Origin: Polyangiaceae bacterium
Lineage (GTDB): Bacteria > Myxococcota_A > Polyangia > Polyangiales > Polyangiaceae
Direction: 5' to 3'
DNA: 47,885 nt
NCBI GenBank assembly: GCA_025937895.1
Contig: JAICQL010000034.1
Span: 1 to 47,885 of the forward strand
Positions 36,012 through 43,632 of the stretch are shown piece after piece; positions within the stretch are counted from its first letter, which is position 1, and every line of letters begins with the position of its first letter. Below the pieces are notes generated by a model. The model had not been told where the DNA came from and did not search any database. It saw nothing but the letters and a program-made list of their open reading frames with translations. The translations under genes were made by a program, and so were the position numbers.

Positions 36012-36564
36012 GCTGAGCTCCGAGAGCGTCGACCTGCTGCGGCTGGAGCGCCAGGCGCGGCGCCGCTACGAGCTGGGCAGGCTGCGGCGGGCCGCGCTCG
36101 GGGCAGCGCCGCTGTTGCCGCTGGTGCTGGGCGCGCTGTACCACAGCGGGCGGCCCACCTCTACCCTGTGTTTCGGGCTGGGCGCGCTGGCGCTGGCGCT
36201 GGCCATGTTGTGGTACGGGCGCACGGCGCAGCGCGCGGTACTGCCCGGCGTGGCGGCTGGCTTCGTGCCGCTCGTGCTCAGCCTGTGCGCCAACCAGATC
36301 CATCACTGCGGCATGAATGGCTGCAGCTCCTTCTGCGCGCCGGCCTGCACCCTGGGCGGCAGCGTGGCGGGCCTGGCAGTGATGAAGGTGGCGCGGCAGC
36401 GCGGGCTGGGGCTGCGCTTCCTGGGCGCGGCGTCAGCAGTGGCGCTGCTCACCGGCGCCATGGGCTGCACCTGCGTCGGCTACTCGGGGGTGATGGGCCT
36501 GGGGGTCGGCTACGTGCTCGGGCTGCTGCCGGGCTGGCTACGATTTCGTAAGTCTGCCGCCTAG
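35998..36564 (+). CDS. Cys/His-rich membrane protein, candidate metal-sensing anti-sigma factor
   Basis: 188 residues. A cytosolic N-terminus of about 35 residues (charged, LLRLERQARRRYELGRLRRA) is followed by about five hydrophobic segments: 36-50, 57-75, 83-97, 116-132 and 143-178. The loop between segments holds Cys97, His102, His103, Cys104, Cys109, Cys113 and Cys117; Cys157 and Cys159 form a CxC in the last part. The sigma-factor overlap suggests a regulator that holds the sigma factor at the membrane, and the Cys/His cluster suggests thiol or metal sensing; both are inference. No zinc-binding anti-sigma (HxxxCxxC) motif is present at the N-terminus, so it is not a ZAS-type protein. Confidence 0.7.
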   Translation: MGSTELSSESVDLLRLERQARRRYELGRLRRAALGAAPLLPLVLGALYHSGRPTSTLCFGLGALALALAMLWYGRTAQRAVLPGVAAGFVPLVLSLCANQIHHCGMNGCSSFCAPACTLGGSVAGLAVMKVARQRGLGLRFLGAASAVALLTGAMGCTCVGYSGVMGLGVGYVLGLLPGWLRFRKSAA

Positions 36565-36628
36565 TGCTGCGGCGCGCCCCGACGGCAGCTCGCGTGTAAT
36601 GCCGTCACGCTAGCTGCGTCTTCTGCCT

Positions 36629-38062
36629 ATGTTGCTCGTGAAGAAAAGCTCATATCGAAGCTGGGCCGGGCCGATGCTCGCGGCCGCGCTGCTCTCGGGC
36701 TGCGTGGCCCACGGCACTGCCGCCGATCAGGGCGCCGTGCGCCACCTGGTGCGCGAGCGGTCGCAGCTGGAGCTGCCGCCCGTGAAGCTGCCGGCGGCCA
36801 ACCTGGACACGGACGCGCGGCGCCTGCTAGAGCAGCCGCTGACCCTGGACAGCGCCGTGCGCATCGCGCTGCTCAACAACCGGGAGCTGCGCGCGCAGCT
36901 GGTGGGGCTGGGCGTGGCGCGGGGGCAGCTGGTGCAGGCGAGCGTGCTGCCGAACCTGAGCTTCGAGGCCGAGCTCGGCATCTCCACCGAGAACTCGCGC
37001 GACCGGCACTGGGAGCTGGGCGCCGGCTTTGACCTGAGCCAGCTGCTGCTGCGCGGCGCGCGGCGCGGGGTGGCAGAGGCCGAGCTGAGCGGCGCGCGCA
37101 TCGAGGCGGCGGGCGCCACGCTCGATCTGGCCTACCAGGTGCGGCTGGCGTTTTACGATGTGGCCGCGGCGCAGCAAGAGCTGGAGCTGCTGCGCACCAC
37201 GCAGCGGGCGTTCACGGCCGGCGCGGAGACGGCCAAGGCGCTGCACGAGGTGGGCAACCTCACCGATCTCGATCTGGCCAGCGAACGCGCCGCCGAGCAG
37301 AGCGCGCTGCTGGACGTGGAGCAGGCGGAGGCCGATGCCATCAGCGCGCGGGAGCGCCTGAACGTGTTGCTGGGTTTGTTCGGGCACGACACGTCCTGGA
37401 AGCTGGCCGGGCCGCTGCCGGATCCAGACCCGGAGCTGGGGGACCTGCAGCGGCTGGAGACGCGCGCGATCACGGCGAGCCTGGAGCTCTCGGCCACCCG
37501 CGCGCGGCTGGAGAGCGCGGCGCGGCGCCTGGGCTTGACCAAGACCGCGGGCTGGCTGCCGCAGCTGGAGCTGGGGGCACACGCCGAGCAGGAGGAAGCG
37601 GGCTGGACGGTGGGGCCCGCCGTGCACGGCAGCTTGCCGCTGTTCGATCGCCAGCAGGGCAACGTGATCTCGCAGCAGGCAGAGCTCAGCGCGCTGCGCG
37701 AGCGCTACACCGCGCAGGCCATCGGCATCCGCGCCGCGACCCGCTCGGCGCGCGCGCGCGCCGAGGCCAGCGCGCGGCGCGTGCACAAATATCGCGAGCT
37801 GCTCTTGCCGCTGCGCGAGCAGGTGATGCGCCAGACCTTGCTGGAGTACAACGCCATGCAGGTGGGCGTGTTCCAGCTGCTGCAGGCGCGGCGCGAGCAG
37901 CTGGAGGCGAACCGCGGCTACGTGCGCACCCTGCGTGAATACTGGCACGCGCGCGCCACCCTGGAGCAGCTGCTGGCGGGGCGTCTGGCGGGCACCCTGG
38001 CCACGGACCGAGCGCCACAGCGCTCGCAGCAAACGAGCCAACCCGCGGAGCGGGCGCATTGA
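36629..38062 (+). CDS. TolC-family outer-membrane efflux lipoprotein
   Basis: 477 residues. Lipobox LLSGC (Cys about 25) gives an outer-membrane lipoprotein. The outer-membrane efflux protein (OEP) domain has two repeats of long helical coils, for instance ALLNNRELRAQLVGLGVARG, DVAAAQQELELLRTTQ, LDLASERAAEQSALLDV, then AIGIRAATRSARARAEASA, LQARREQLEANRGYVRTL. It lies between the Cys-rich protein and the multicopper oxidase, so copper export or extrusion of a metal chelate is the natural guess. No RND pump or membrane-fusion protein is encoded in this cluster; it must borrow one from elsewhere. Confidence 0.9.
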   Translation: MLLVKKSSYRSWAGPMLAAALLSGCVAHGTAADQGAVRHLVRERSQLELPPVKLPAANLDTDARRLLEQPLTLDSAVRIALLNNRELRAQLVGLGVARGQLVQASVLPNLSFEAELGISTENSRDRHWELGAGFDLSQLLLRGARRGVAEAELSGARIEAAGATLDLAYQVRLAFYDVAAAQQELELLRTTQRAFTAGAETAKALHEVGNLTDLDLASERAAEQSALLDVEQAEADAISARERLNVLLGLFGHDTSWKLAGPLPDPDPELGDLQRLETRAITASLELSATRARLESAARRLGLTKTAGWLPQLELGAHAEQEEAGWTVGPAVHGSLPLFDRQQGNVISQQAELSALRERYTAQAIGIRAATRSARARAEASARRVHKYRELLLPLREQVMRQTLLEYNAMQVGVFQLLQARREQLEANRGYVRTLREYWHARATLEQLLAGRLAGTLATDRAPQRSQQTSQPAERAH

Positions 38063-38116
38063 ACGCCGGCGCGGGCTCAACGAGGCCGGCGGCGAGAGAC
38101 ACGGAGCGAATGACAC

Positions 38117-39412
38117 ATGGATCGGCGTGAGTTCATCGGCATCGGGGTGGCAGCGGGAGCGCTGGTGGCGGCGCAACCCGCGCGCGCGCAGAGCCCGGCT
38201 CCTGGGGAGCGCGCAGCGCGCTCGCAGAAGACCTTCGCTGCCCCAGGACAGGTGGCAGTGGTCACCCCCAACGGCAGCACCCTGCCCTGGCGGCGCTCGG
38301 GCAACGTCAAGGTGGGCCACCTGATCGCGCAGGAGGTGGAGCACGAGTTCGCGCCAGGGCTGGAGGCCACCTGCTGGGGCTACAACGGCGGTACCCCGGG
38401 CCCCACGATCGAGGCGGTCGAGGGCGATCGCGTGCGCATGTACGTGACCAATCGCTTGCCGGAGGCCACCACCGTGCACTGGCACGGCGTGCTGGTGCCG
38501 TCCGGCATGGACGGAGTGGGCGGGCTCACCCAGCGCCCGATCGCGCCGGGCGAGACCTTCAAATACGAGTTCACCTTCAACCGCGCGGGCACGTACATGT
38601 ACCACCCGCACTATGACGAGATGACCCAGATGGCGCTGGGCATGATGGGCATGATCGTGGTGCACCCGCGCGCGCCGCGCGGCCCGCGCGTCGACCGCGA
38701 TTTCGCGCTGATGACCCACGAGTGGAAGATCCGCCCCGGCATGCGCCGCCCGGATCCGAACGAGATGAGCGACTTCAACGTGCTCACCTTCAACAGCAAA
38801 TCGTTTCCAGCGACGGAGCCGCTGGTGGTGGGCCGGGGCGAGCGGGTGCGCATCCGCTTTGGTAACCTGAGCGCGATGGATCACCACCCCATTCACATGC
38901 ACGGCTACTACGCCATGGTCACCGCCACAGACGGCGGTGCCATTCCGCCCGCAGCGCAGGTGCCGGAGACCACGGTGCTGGTGCCGGTGGGCACCACCCG
39001 CACGGTGGAGTTCGTGGCGGACGAGCCGGGCGACTGGGCCATGCACTGCCACATGACCCACCACATCATGACCCAGATGGGCCACGGCATCCCGGTGATG
39101 GTCGGCGCCGATCACCGCCGCATCGACCGCAGCATGCACGGCGTGGTACCGGGCTACATGACCATGGGCCACGACGGCATGGGAGCCATGGCCAAGATGA
39201 ACATGGCCATGCCGCGCAACAGCTTGCCCATGCGCGCGACCAAGGGGCCACACGGGTCCATCGACATGGGCGGCATGTTCACGATCATCAAGGTGCGCGA
39301 CAACCCGGACACGGAAGACGGCAGCGGCTGGTACCAGGCGCCCCCGGGCACACAGGCAGATGTTGCCAGCGCCGCGGAGCTGCAGGCAGATGGAATCGAC
39401 CCCAATGCATGA
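38117..39412 (+). CDS. Tat-exported multicopper oxidase (CopA/CuiD-like)
   Basis: 431 residues with Tat signal [10 protein letters not shown] and signal end at ARAQ. Copper ligands are visible: HWHG (about residue 122), HPHYDEM (type 2/3 region), HPIHMHG, and [15 protein letters not shown] with the type-1 ligands and a Met-rich tail ([18 protein letters not shown]) that could bind additional Cu(I). A known role in the family is oxidation of Cu(I) to Cu(II) in the periplasm. It is about 150 residues shorter than CueO/CopA, so probably a two-domain multicopper oxidase. The stop overlaps the P-type ATPase start by 8 bp (ATGCATGA). Confidence 0.93.
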   Translation: MDRREFIGIGVAAGALVAAQPARAQSPAPGERAARSQKTFAAPGQVAVVTPNGSTLPWRRSGNVKVGHLIAQEVEHEFAPGLEATCWGYNGGTPGPTIEAVEGDRVRMYVTNRLPEATTVHWHGVLVPSGMDGVGGLTQRPIAPGETFKYEFTFNRAGTYMYHPHYDEMTQMALGMMGMIVVHPRAPRGPRVDRDFALMTHEWKIRPGMRRPDPNEMSDFNVLTFNSKSFPATEPLVVGRGERVRIRFGNLSAMDHHPIHMHGYYAMVTATDGGAIPPAAQVPETTVLVPVGTTRTVEFVADEPGDWAMHCHMTHHIMTQMGHGIPVMVGADHRRIDRSMHGVVPGYMTMGHDGMGAMAKMNMAMPRNSLPMRATKGPHGSIDMGGMFTIIKVRDNPDTEDGSGWYQAPPGTQADVASAAELQADGIDPNA

Positions 39413-41846
39413 TCACGCTTCCGGGGCCGCGCTGAGCGTGGCCAGCGAGCCCCGCGTCATCGATCCGGTGTGCGGCATGAAGGTGAACCCCGGAGCGGCT
39501 CGCGGCGGCAGCCACGAGCACGAGGGGGTCACGTATTACTTCTGCAACCCCAAATGCCGCGAGCGCTTCCGGGCAGAGCCGGAGCGCTATCTGCAGAGTC
39601 AGGCCTCCGCGCAGCGCGCGCTGGCACACGGCGAAGAGGCGGCGCGCGCGGGCCACGGCTCGCACGCTGGCGGCGCCCCGGCAGCACACGGGCCGAGCGG
39701 CGCGGCGCCGAAGCGCGCGGCGGACACCTGGTACGTGTGTCCGATGGATCCCGAGGTGCGGCAGCTCGGCCCGGGCTCTTGCCCCAAGTGCGGCATGGCG
39801 CTCGAGCCCGAGCTGCCTGCCGAGAGCGACGCGGCGAACCCGGAGCTGCGCGACATGACCCGCCGCTTCTGGTGGAGCGCCGCGCTCACCCTGCCCACGT
39901 TTGCGCTGGCCATGAGCGATCTGCTGCCGGGGCAACCCGTGCAGCAGCTGGTCTCTCCACAGGCGTCCAGCTGGCTGCAGCTGGTGCTCGCCACCCCGGT
40001 GGTGCTGTGGGGCGGGCGGCCCTTCTTCCACCGCGGCTGGGCCTCCGTCCGCCAGCGCAGCCTGAACATGTTCACGCTGATCGCGCTGGGCACCGGGGCC
40101 GCCTTCGGCTTCAGCGTGCTGGTCACCCTGTGGCCCAGCGCCGTGCAACACCTGAGCGCCGCTGGCCACGCCGGCCCGCCCGTGTATTTCGAGGCCGCGG
40201 CCGTGATCACCAGCCTGGTGCTGCTGGGGCAGGTGCTGGAGCTGCGCGCGCGCCACGCCACCTCCGGCGCCATCCGCGCCCTGCTCGGTCTGGCCCCGAA
40301 GAGCGCGCGGCGCATCGCGCCCGATGGCAGCGAGCACGACGTGCCGATCGAGCAGCTCGCCGTCGGTGATCGGGTGCGCGTGCGCCCCTCCGAGAAGATC
40401 CCGGTCGACGGCGTGGTGCGCTCCGGAGCGAGCAGCGTGGACGAGTCCATGCTCAGCGGCGAGCCGCTGCCGGTGGAGAAGGTGGCGGGCAGCCCGCTGC
40501 GCGCCGGCACGCTCAACGGCTCCGGCACCCTGGTGCTGGAGGCGCAGCGCGTGGGCGCCGACACCTTGCTCGCGCAGATCGTCCAGCGCGTTGCCGAGGC
40601 GCAGCGTAGCCGCGCGCCCATCCAGCGCCTGGCCGATCGCGTGTCGGCCTGGTTCGTGCCGGCCGTCGTCGCGGTCGCCGTGCTCACCGCGCTGGTCTGG
40701 GGCACGCTTGGTCCGGAGCCGCGGGTGGTGTTCGCGCTGGTCAACGCCGTGGCCGTGTTGATCATCGCCTGCCCCTGCGCGCTCGGGCTGGCCACCCCGA
40801 TGTCGATCATGGTCGGCACGGGGCGCGGCGCGCAGCTCGGCGTGTTGATCCGCGACGCGCAGGCGCTGGAGCTGCTGGAGAAGGTGGACACGCTGGTCGT
40901 GGACAAGACCGGCACCTTGACCGAGGGCAAGCCCAGGCTGGCGCGCATGGTGGCCGCGCCGGGGCAGCAAGAGGACGACGTGCTGCGCGTGGCCGCAGCG
41001 CTGGAGCAAGGCAGCGAGCACCCGCTCGCCGCCGCTCTGCTCGGCGCCGCGCGCGAGCGGTCGCTGCAGCTGCCGCAGCTGAGCGATTTTCAGGCGCACG
41101 TCGGGCGCGGCGTGACCGGCAAGGTGAGCGGTCGTGGCGTTGCGCTCGGCAACCTGCAGCTGTTGCAGGAGCTACGGGTGGACCCTGGTGCCTTCGCGGC
41201 GACCGCGGAGGAGCTCAGCCGCGAGGGGCAGACCGTGGTGTTCGTGGTGTCGGACGGCGCCGTGCTCGGGCTGGCCTGCATCCGCGATCCGATCAAGGCC
41301 TCCACGGCGGGCGCGCTGCAGCGCCTGCGCGAGGCCGGCCTGCACATCGTGATGCTGACCGGGGACAGCGCCGCGACCGCACAGGCGGTGGCGCGCGAGC
41401 TACGGATCGACGAGGTGCATGCGGGCGTGTTGCCCGAGCGCAAGGAGCAGGTCATTGCCGAGCTGCAGGCCGCCGGCAAGCGCGTGGCCATGGCGGGCGA
41501 CGGCACCAACGACGCCCCTGCCCTGGCCCGCGCTCACGTGGGTATTGCCATGGGCACCGGCACCGACGTGGCGCTCGAGACGGCGGGCATCACCCTGGTG
41601 CAGAGCGAGCTCAGCGCCCTCTTGCGCGCGCGCGAGCTGTCCCAGCGAGTGATGCGCAACATCCGCCAGAACCTGTTCTTCGCGTTCATCTACAACGCGC
41701 TGGGCGTGCCGCTGGCGGCGGGCGTGCTGTATCCGGCCTTCGGCGTGCTGCTGAGCCCCATGGTCGCCAGCGCCGCCATGGCCTTCAGCTCCGTCTCGGT
41801 GATCGGCAACGCGCTGCGCCTGCGCACGGCCGTGCGCGCCGGTTGA
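39405..41846 (+). CDS. copA: Copper-transporting P1B-type ATPase with YHS and HMBD domains
   Basis: 813 residues from ATG 39405 (in-frame alternatives ATG 39390 and 39360). N-terminal YHS domain ([17 protein letters not shown]... [10 protein letters not shown]), a His/Ala-rich linker, and an HMBD finger [15 protein letters not shown]...[10 protein letters not shown]. Core: TM helices, TGES-type [18 protein letters not shown] (456-458, [13 protein letters not shown]), phospho-Asp500 in [15 protein letters not shown] pair in [11 protein letters not shown], and [12 protein letters not shown]7/TM8 residues [11 protein letters not shown] and [14 protein letters not shown] match Cu(I) selectivity (P1B-1). 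No CxxC HMA domain is present. Exports cytosolic Cu(I), handing it to the multicopper oxidase that precedes it. Confidence 0.96.
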   Translation: MHDHASGAALSVASEPRVIDPVCGMKVNPGAARGGSHEHEGVTYYFCNPKCRERFRAEPERYLQSQASAQRALAHGEEAARAGHGSHAGGAPAAHGPSGAAPKRAADTWYVCPMDPEVRQLGPGSCPKCGMALEPELPAESDAANPELRDMTRRFWWSAALTLPTFALAMSDLLPGQPVQQLVSPQASSWLQLVLATPVVLWGGRPFFHRGWASVRQRSLNMFTLIALGTGAAFGFSVLVTLWPSAVQHLSAAGHAGPPVYFEAAAVITSLVLLGQVLELRARHATSGAIRALLGLAPKSARRIAPDGSEHDVPIEQLAVGDRVRVRPSEKIPVDGVVRSGASSVDESMLSGEPLPVEKVAGSPLRAGTLNGSGTLVLEAQRVGADTLLAQIVQRVAEAQRSRAPIQRLADRVSAWFVPAVVAVAVLTALVWGTLGPEPRVVFALVNAVAVLIIACPCALGLATPMSIMVGTGRGAQLGVLIRDAQALELLEKVDTLVVDKTGTLTEGKPRLARMVAAPGQQEDDVLRVAAALEQGSEHPLAAALLGAARERSLQLPQLSDFQAHVGRGVTGKVSGRGVALGNLQLLQELRVDPGAFAATAEELSREGQTVVFVVSDGAVLGLACIRDPIKASTAGALQRLREAGLHIVMLTGDSAATAQAVARELRIDEVHAGVLPERKEQVIAELQAAGKRVAMAGDGTNDAPALARAHVGIAMGTGTDVALETAGITLVQSELSALLRARELSQRVMRNIRQNLFFAFIYNALGVPLAAGVLYPAFGVLLSPMVASAAMAFSSVSVIGNALRLRTAVRAG

Positions 41847-41850
41847 GCGA

Positions 41851-41899
41851 GGGGGGCTCGGCGCCGCGCGGCGCGCCGCGGCGCCAGAATGAGCCCCCC
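41851..41899. terminator. Two-part hairpin terminator at convergent genes
   Basis: GGGGGGCTC (41851-41859) pairs with GAGCCCCCC (41891-41899); inside, GGCGCCGCG (41860-41868) pairs with CGCGGCGCC (41877-41885), leaving an AGAAT bulge. It lies 4 bp after the ATPase stop and before the convergent hydrolase gene. Confidence 0.7.
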
Positions 41900-41912
41900 A
41901 CACGACTCTGGC

Positions 41913-42851
41913 TCAGGCGCCCGTGGCCGGCTTGGTGAAGCCGTTCATCACAATCCACTTGTGGAACGCGTCGAACCAGCCGGTGCTGGTCGTCTCCTTC
42001 GGATACATGCCGAAGCCGTGGCCGCCCTGCCCGTACAGGTGGAACTCCACCGGCTTCTTCGCCGCCATCCAGCTGTTGATGAGTTCCATGCCGCGGCCGG
42101 CGAACAGCGGATCATCCGCCGCCAGGGCCACGAACAGCGGCGGCGCGTCGGCGGGGACCTTCACCGCATCGAGCGGGCCGTAGATGTCGCCGATGAAGGC
42201 GGGCTTGGCCTCGCCCCCGCCCACGGTGGTCACCATCGTGAGCATCGCGCCTGCAGAGAAGCCGACCATGCCGACTCGCTTCGGATCGACCTTCCACTCC
42301 TTCGCCCGCGAGCGCACGAGCGCAAAGGCCGCGCGCGCATCGGCAAGCTGCGGAGCCAGCGTGGTCACCATGGTCTCGACGCTCGGGCGCGGCGGGCGCG
42401 GCCCGGCGGCACCGGAGAACATTGCCTTCATCGACTTGTCGAACTCCTCCATGCTGGCCGGAGTCTGATTCAGCCGGTACTTCAGCACGAAGGCAGCGAT
42501 ACCGCGAGCGGCCAGCGCCTTGGCCACGTCCCAGCCCTCGTTCTGCATCGACAGCACGCGAAAGCCGCCGCCCGGTGCCACGATCACTGCGGCTCCGTTC
42601 GCCTTCGCCGGATCCGGCAGGAACGGGGTCAGGGTTGCCTCCGTCACGTTGCGCGCGAACGCGCTGCCATACTGGCTGTGCCAGCTCTCCTTGGCCTTCG
42701 CGTCCGGCAGCGGCCCCGTCTTCAGCGCGATGGCGGTGGGCTGCGCCGGGATCGCGGTCGGCGTCATCTTGTCGTCCTGAGCCAGCGCCGGCAGAGCCGA
42801 GCTCAGCGCGATGACAGCCATCGCGAAGCAGTGCACCAGAGTCTTACGCAT
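41913..42851 (-). CDS. Secreted alpha/beta hydrolase (BD-FAE/acetyl-esterase-like)
   Basis: 312 residues. Signal peptide with core CFAMAVIALSSAL, cleavage near PALA before QDD. Alpha/beta fold of the esterase/dienelactone type: oxyanion turn VIVAPGGGFRVLSMQNEG, nucleophile Ser in MVGFSAGAMLTMV, acid Asp in FVALAADDPLFAG and catalytic His in GQGGHGFGMYPK. About 30 residues (MKAMFSGAAGPRPPRPSVET) insert before the nucleophile. Family members hydrolyse acyl esters on carbohydrate side chains. Stands alone. Confidence 0.9.
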   Translation of the reverse strand: MRKTLVHCFAMAVIALSSALPALAQDDKMTPTAIPAQPTAIALKTGPLPDAKAKESWHSQYGSAFARNVTEATLTPFLPDPAKANGAAVIVAPGGGFRVLSMQNEGWDVAKALAARGIAAFVLKYRLNQTPASMEEFDKSMKAMFSGAAGPRPPRPSVETMVTTLAPQLADARAAFALVRSRAKEWKVDPKRVGMVGFSAGAMLTMVTTVGGGEAKPAFIGDIYGPLDAVKVPADAPPLFVALAADDPLFAGRGMELINSWMAAKKPVEFHLYGQGGHGFGMYPKETTSTGWFDAFHKWIVMNGFTKPATGA

Positions 42852-42967
42852 CGTTCACACCTCTCGAGGTTCCGTCATGGGCGTAGCTCGCCCTTCATTC
42901 CCCACGGACTGACGAGTTGCAACGTGCTTCGCCGCGCCGCCCAGCGCCGTTTACCGCAGGAAGGACC

Positions 42968-43519
42968 GTGAATCGCTTTTCGGTCAGCGCATTTGCGAAA
43001 TTGCGTCGGGCGCAGTGCTCGACCCGTGTGCGGCGGCAGCTGCGGGCACCCGGTCCAGAACTTGCTTCACCAACGGGCGTGACCGATCGAAAAGAACAAA
43101 ACCTCTATCGCGTCCCCGCCGTGGCAATTCTCGGCGGCGGAGTGGTCGCCGAGGCGCTGCGTCTGGCCAGGCCCTGGCCTGGGTTCAGCCCGGATGCGTC
43201 GCGGACTGTCTCGGTGTTTCTGATCGCGCTCTGGGTGTGCGCGGCATTCGCCATTTTCGGCCGCGAGCGGGTGCGGCCGCTGGCGAACACGGCCTGGGCC
43301 ATCACCACGGCTGCAGCCTGCGGCATGTTCGTGCATGGCGCGGTGACGCGCGTGGGCGGCAGCTGGATTGGCCTGTGCTACTTGCCCGCTGCCCTGCTGC
43401 TCGGGTTCTTTCTCAAGCGAACCTTCGTGGGGAAGTGGCCGCCTCTGGTCGAGCGGCGTGAGCCCATCGAGCACACAGCGCACGACGAGCCGGGCGGAAT
43501 GACTCCCGCGCCCCGCTGA
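42968..43519 (+). CDS. Four-helix membrane protein of unknown function
   Basis: 183 residues from GTG 42968, preceded by AGGAAGGA; GTG 43079 is another in-frame start and would remove the basic N-terminus. Four hydrophobic segments: VPAVAILGGGVVAEA, TVSVFLIALWVCAAFAIFG, TAWAITTAAACGMFVHGAVT and WIGLCYLPAALLLGFFL, then a charged C-terminus. No recognised family. Convergent with the pabB/C gene and separated from it by a clear hairpin. Confidence 0.6.
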   Translation: MNRFSVSAFAKLRRAQCSTRVRRQLRAPGPELASPTGVTDRKEQNLYRVPAVAILGGGVVAEALRLARPWPGFSPDASRTVSVFLIALWVCAAFAIFGRERVRPLANTAWAITTAAACGMFVHGAVTRVGGSWIGLCYLPAALLLGFFLKRTFVGKWPPLVERREPIEHTAHDEPGGMTPAPR

Positions 43520-43587
43520 CCCTCGCGGGGCAGCATGGCACGGGCGCCACATCACTGCTGGACTCGCCCGGCGCTTCACGGGTCATT

Positions 43588-43610
43588 GCCCACTGGCAAC
43601 ACCAGTGGGC
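43588..43610. terminator. Hairpin between convergent genes
   Basis: Perfect 9-bp stem GCCCACTGG / CCAGTGGGC with loop CAACA, between the 43519 (+) and 43633 (-) stops; followed by GAAAT on the plus strand. Confidence 0.65.
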
Positions 43611-43632
43611 GAAATCGCTCCCTCGCGCGCGC

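Noticed and set aside
36827..39253. 808-residue minus-strand frame opposite TolC and the multicopper oxidase
   Set aside because: It crosses two well-supported plus-strand genes and their intergenic gap and has a His-rich random composition.
39288..41099. 603-residue minus-strand frame opposite the copper ATPase
   Set aside because: No domain, Arg/Gly/His-rich, antisense to intact P-type ATPase motifs.
41913..43519. Hydrolase and membrane-protein region as a horizontally acquired island
   Set aside because: Codon use looked slightly less extreme by eye, but there are no mobility genes, repeats or sharp boundary, and no computation was possible.
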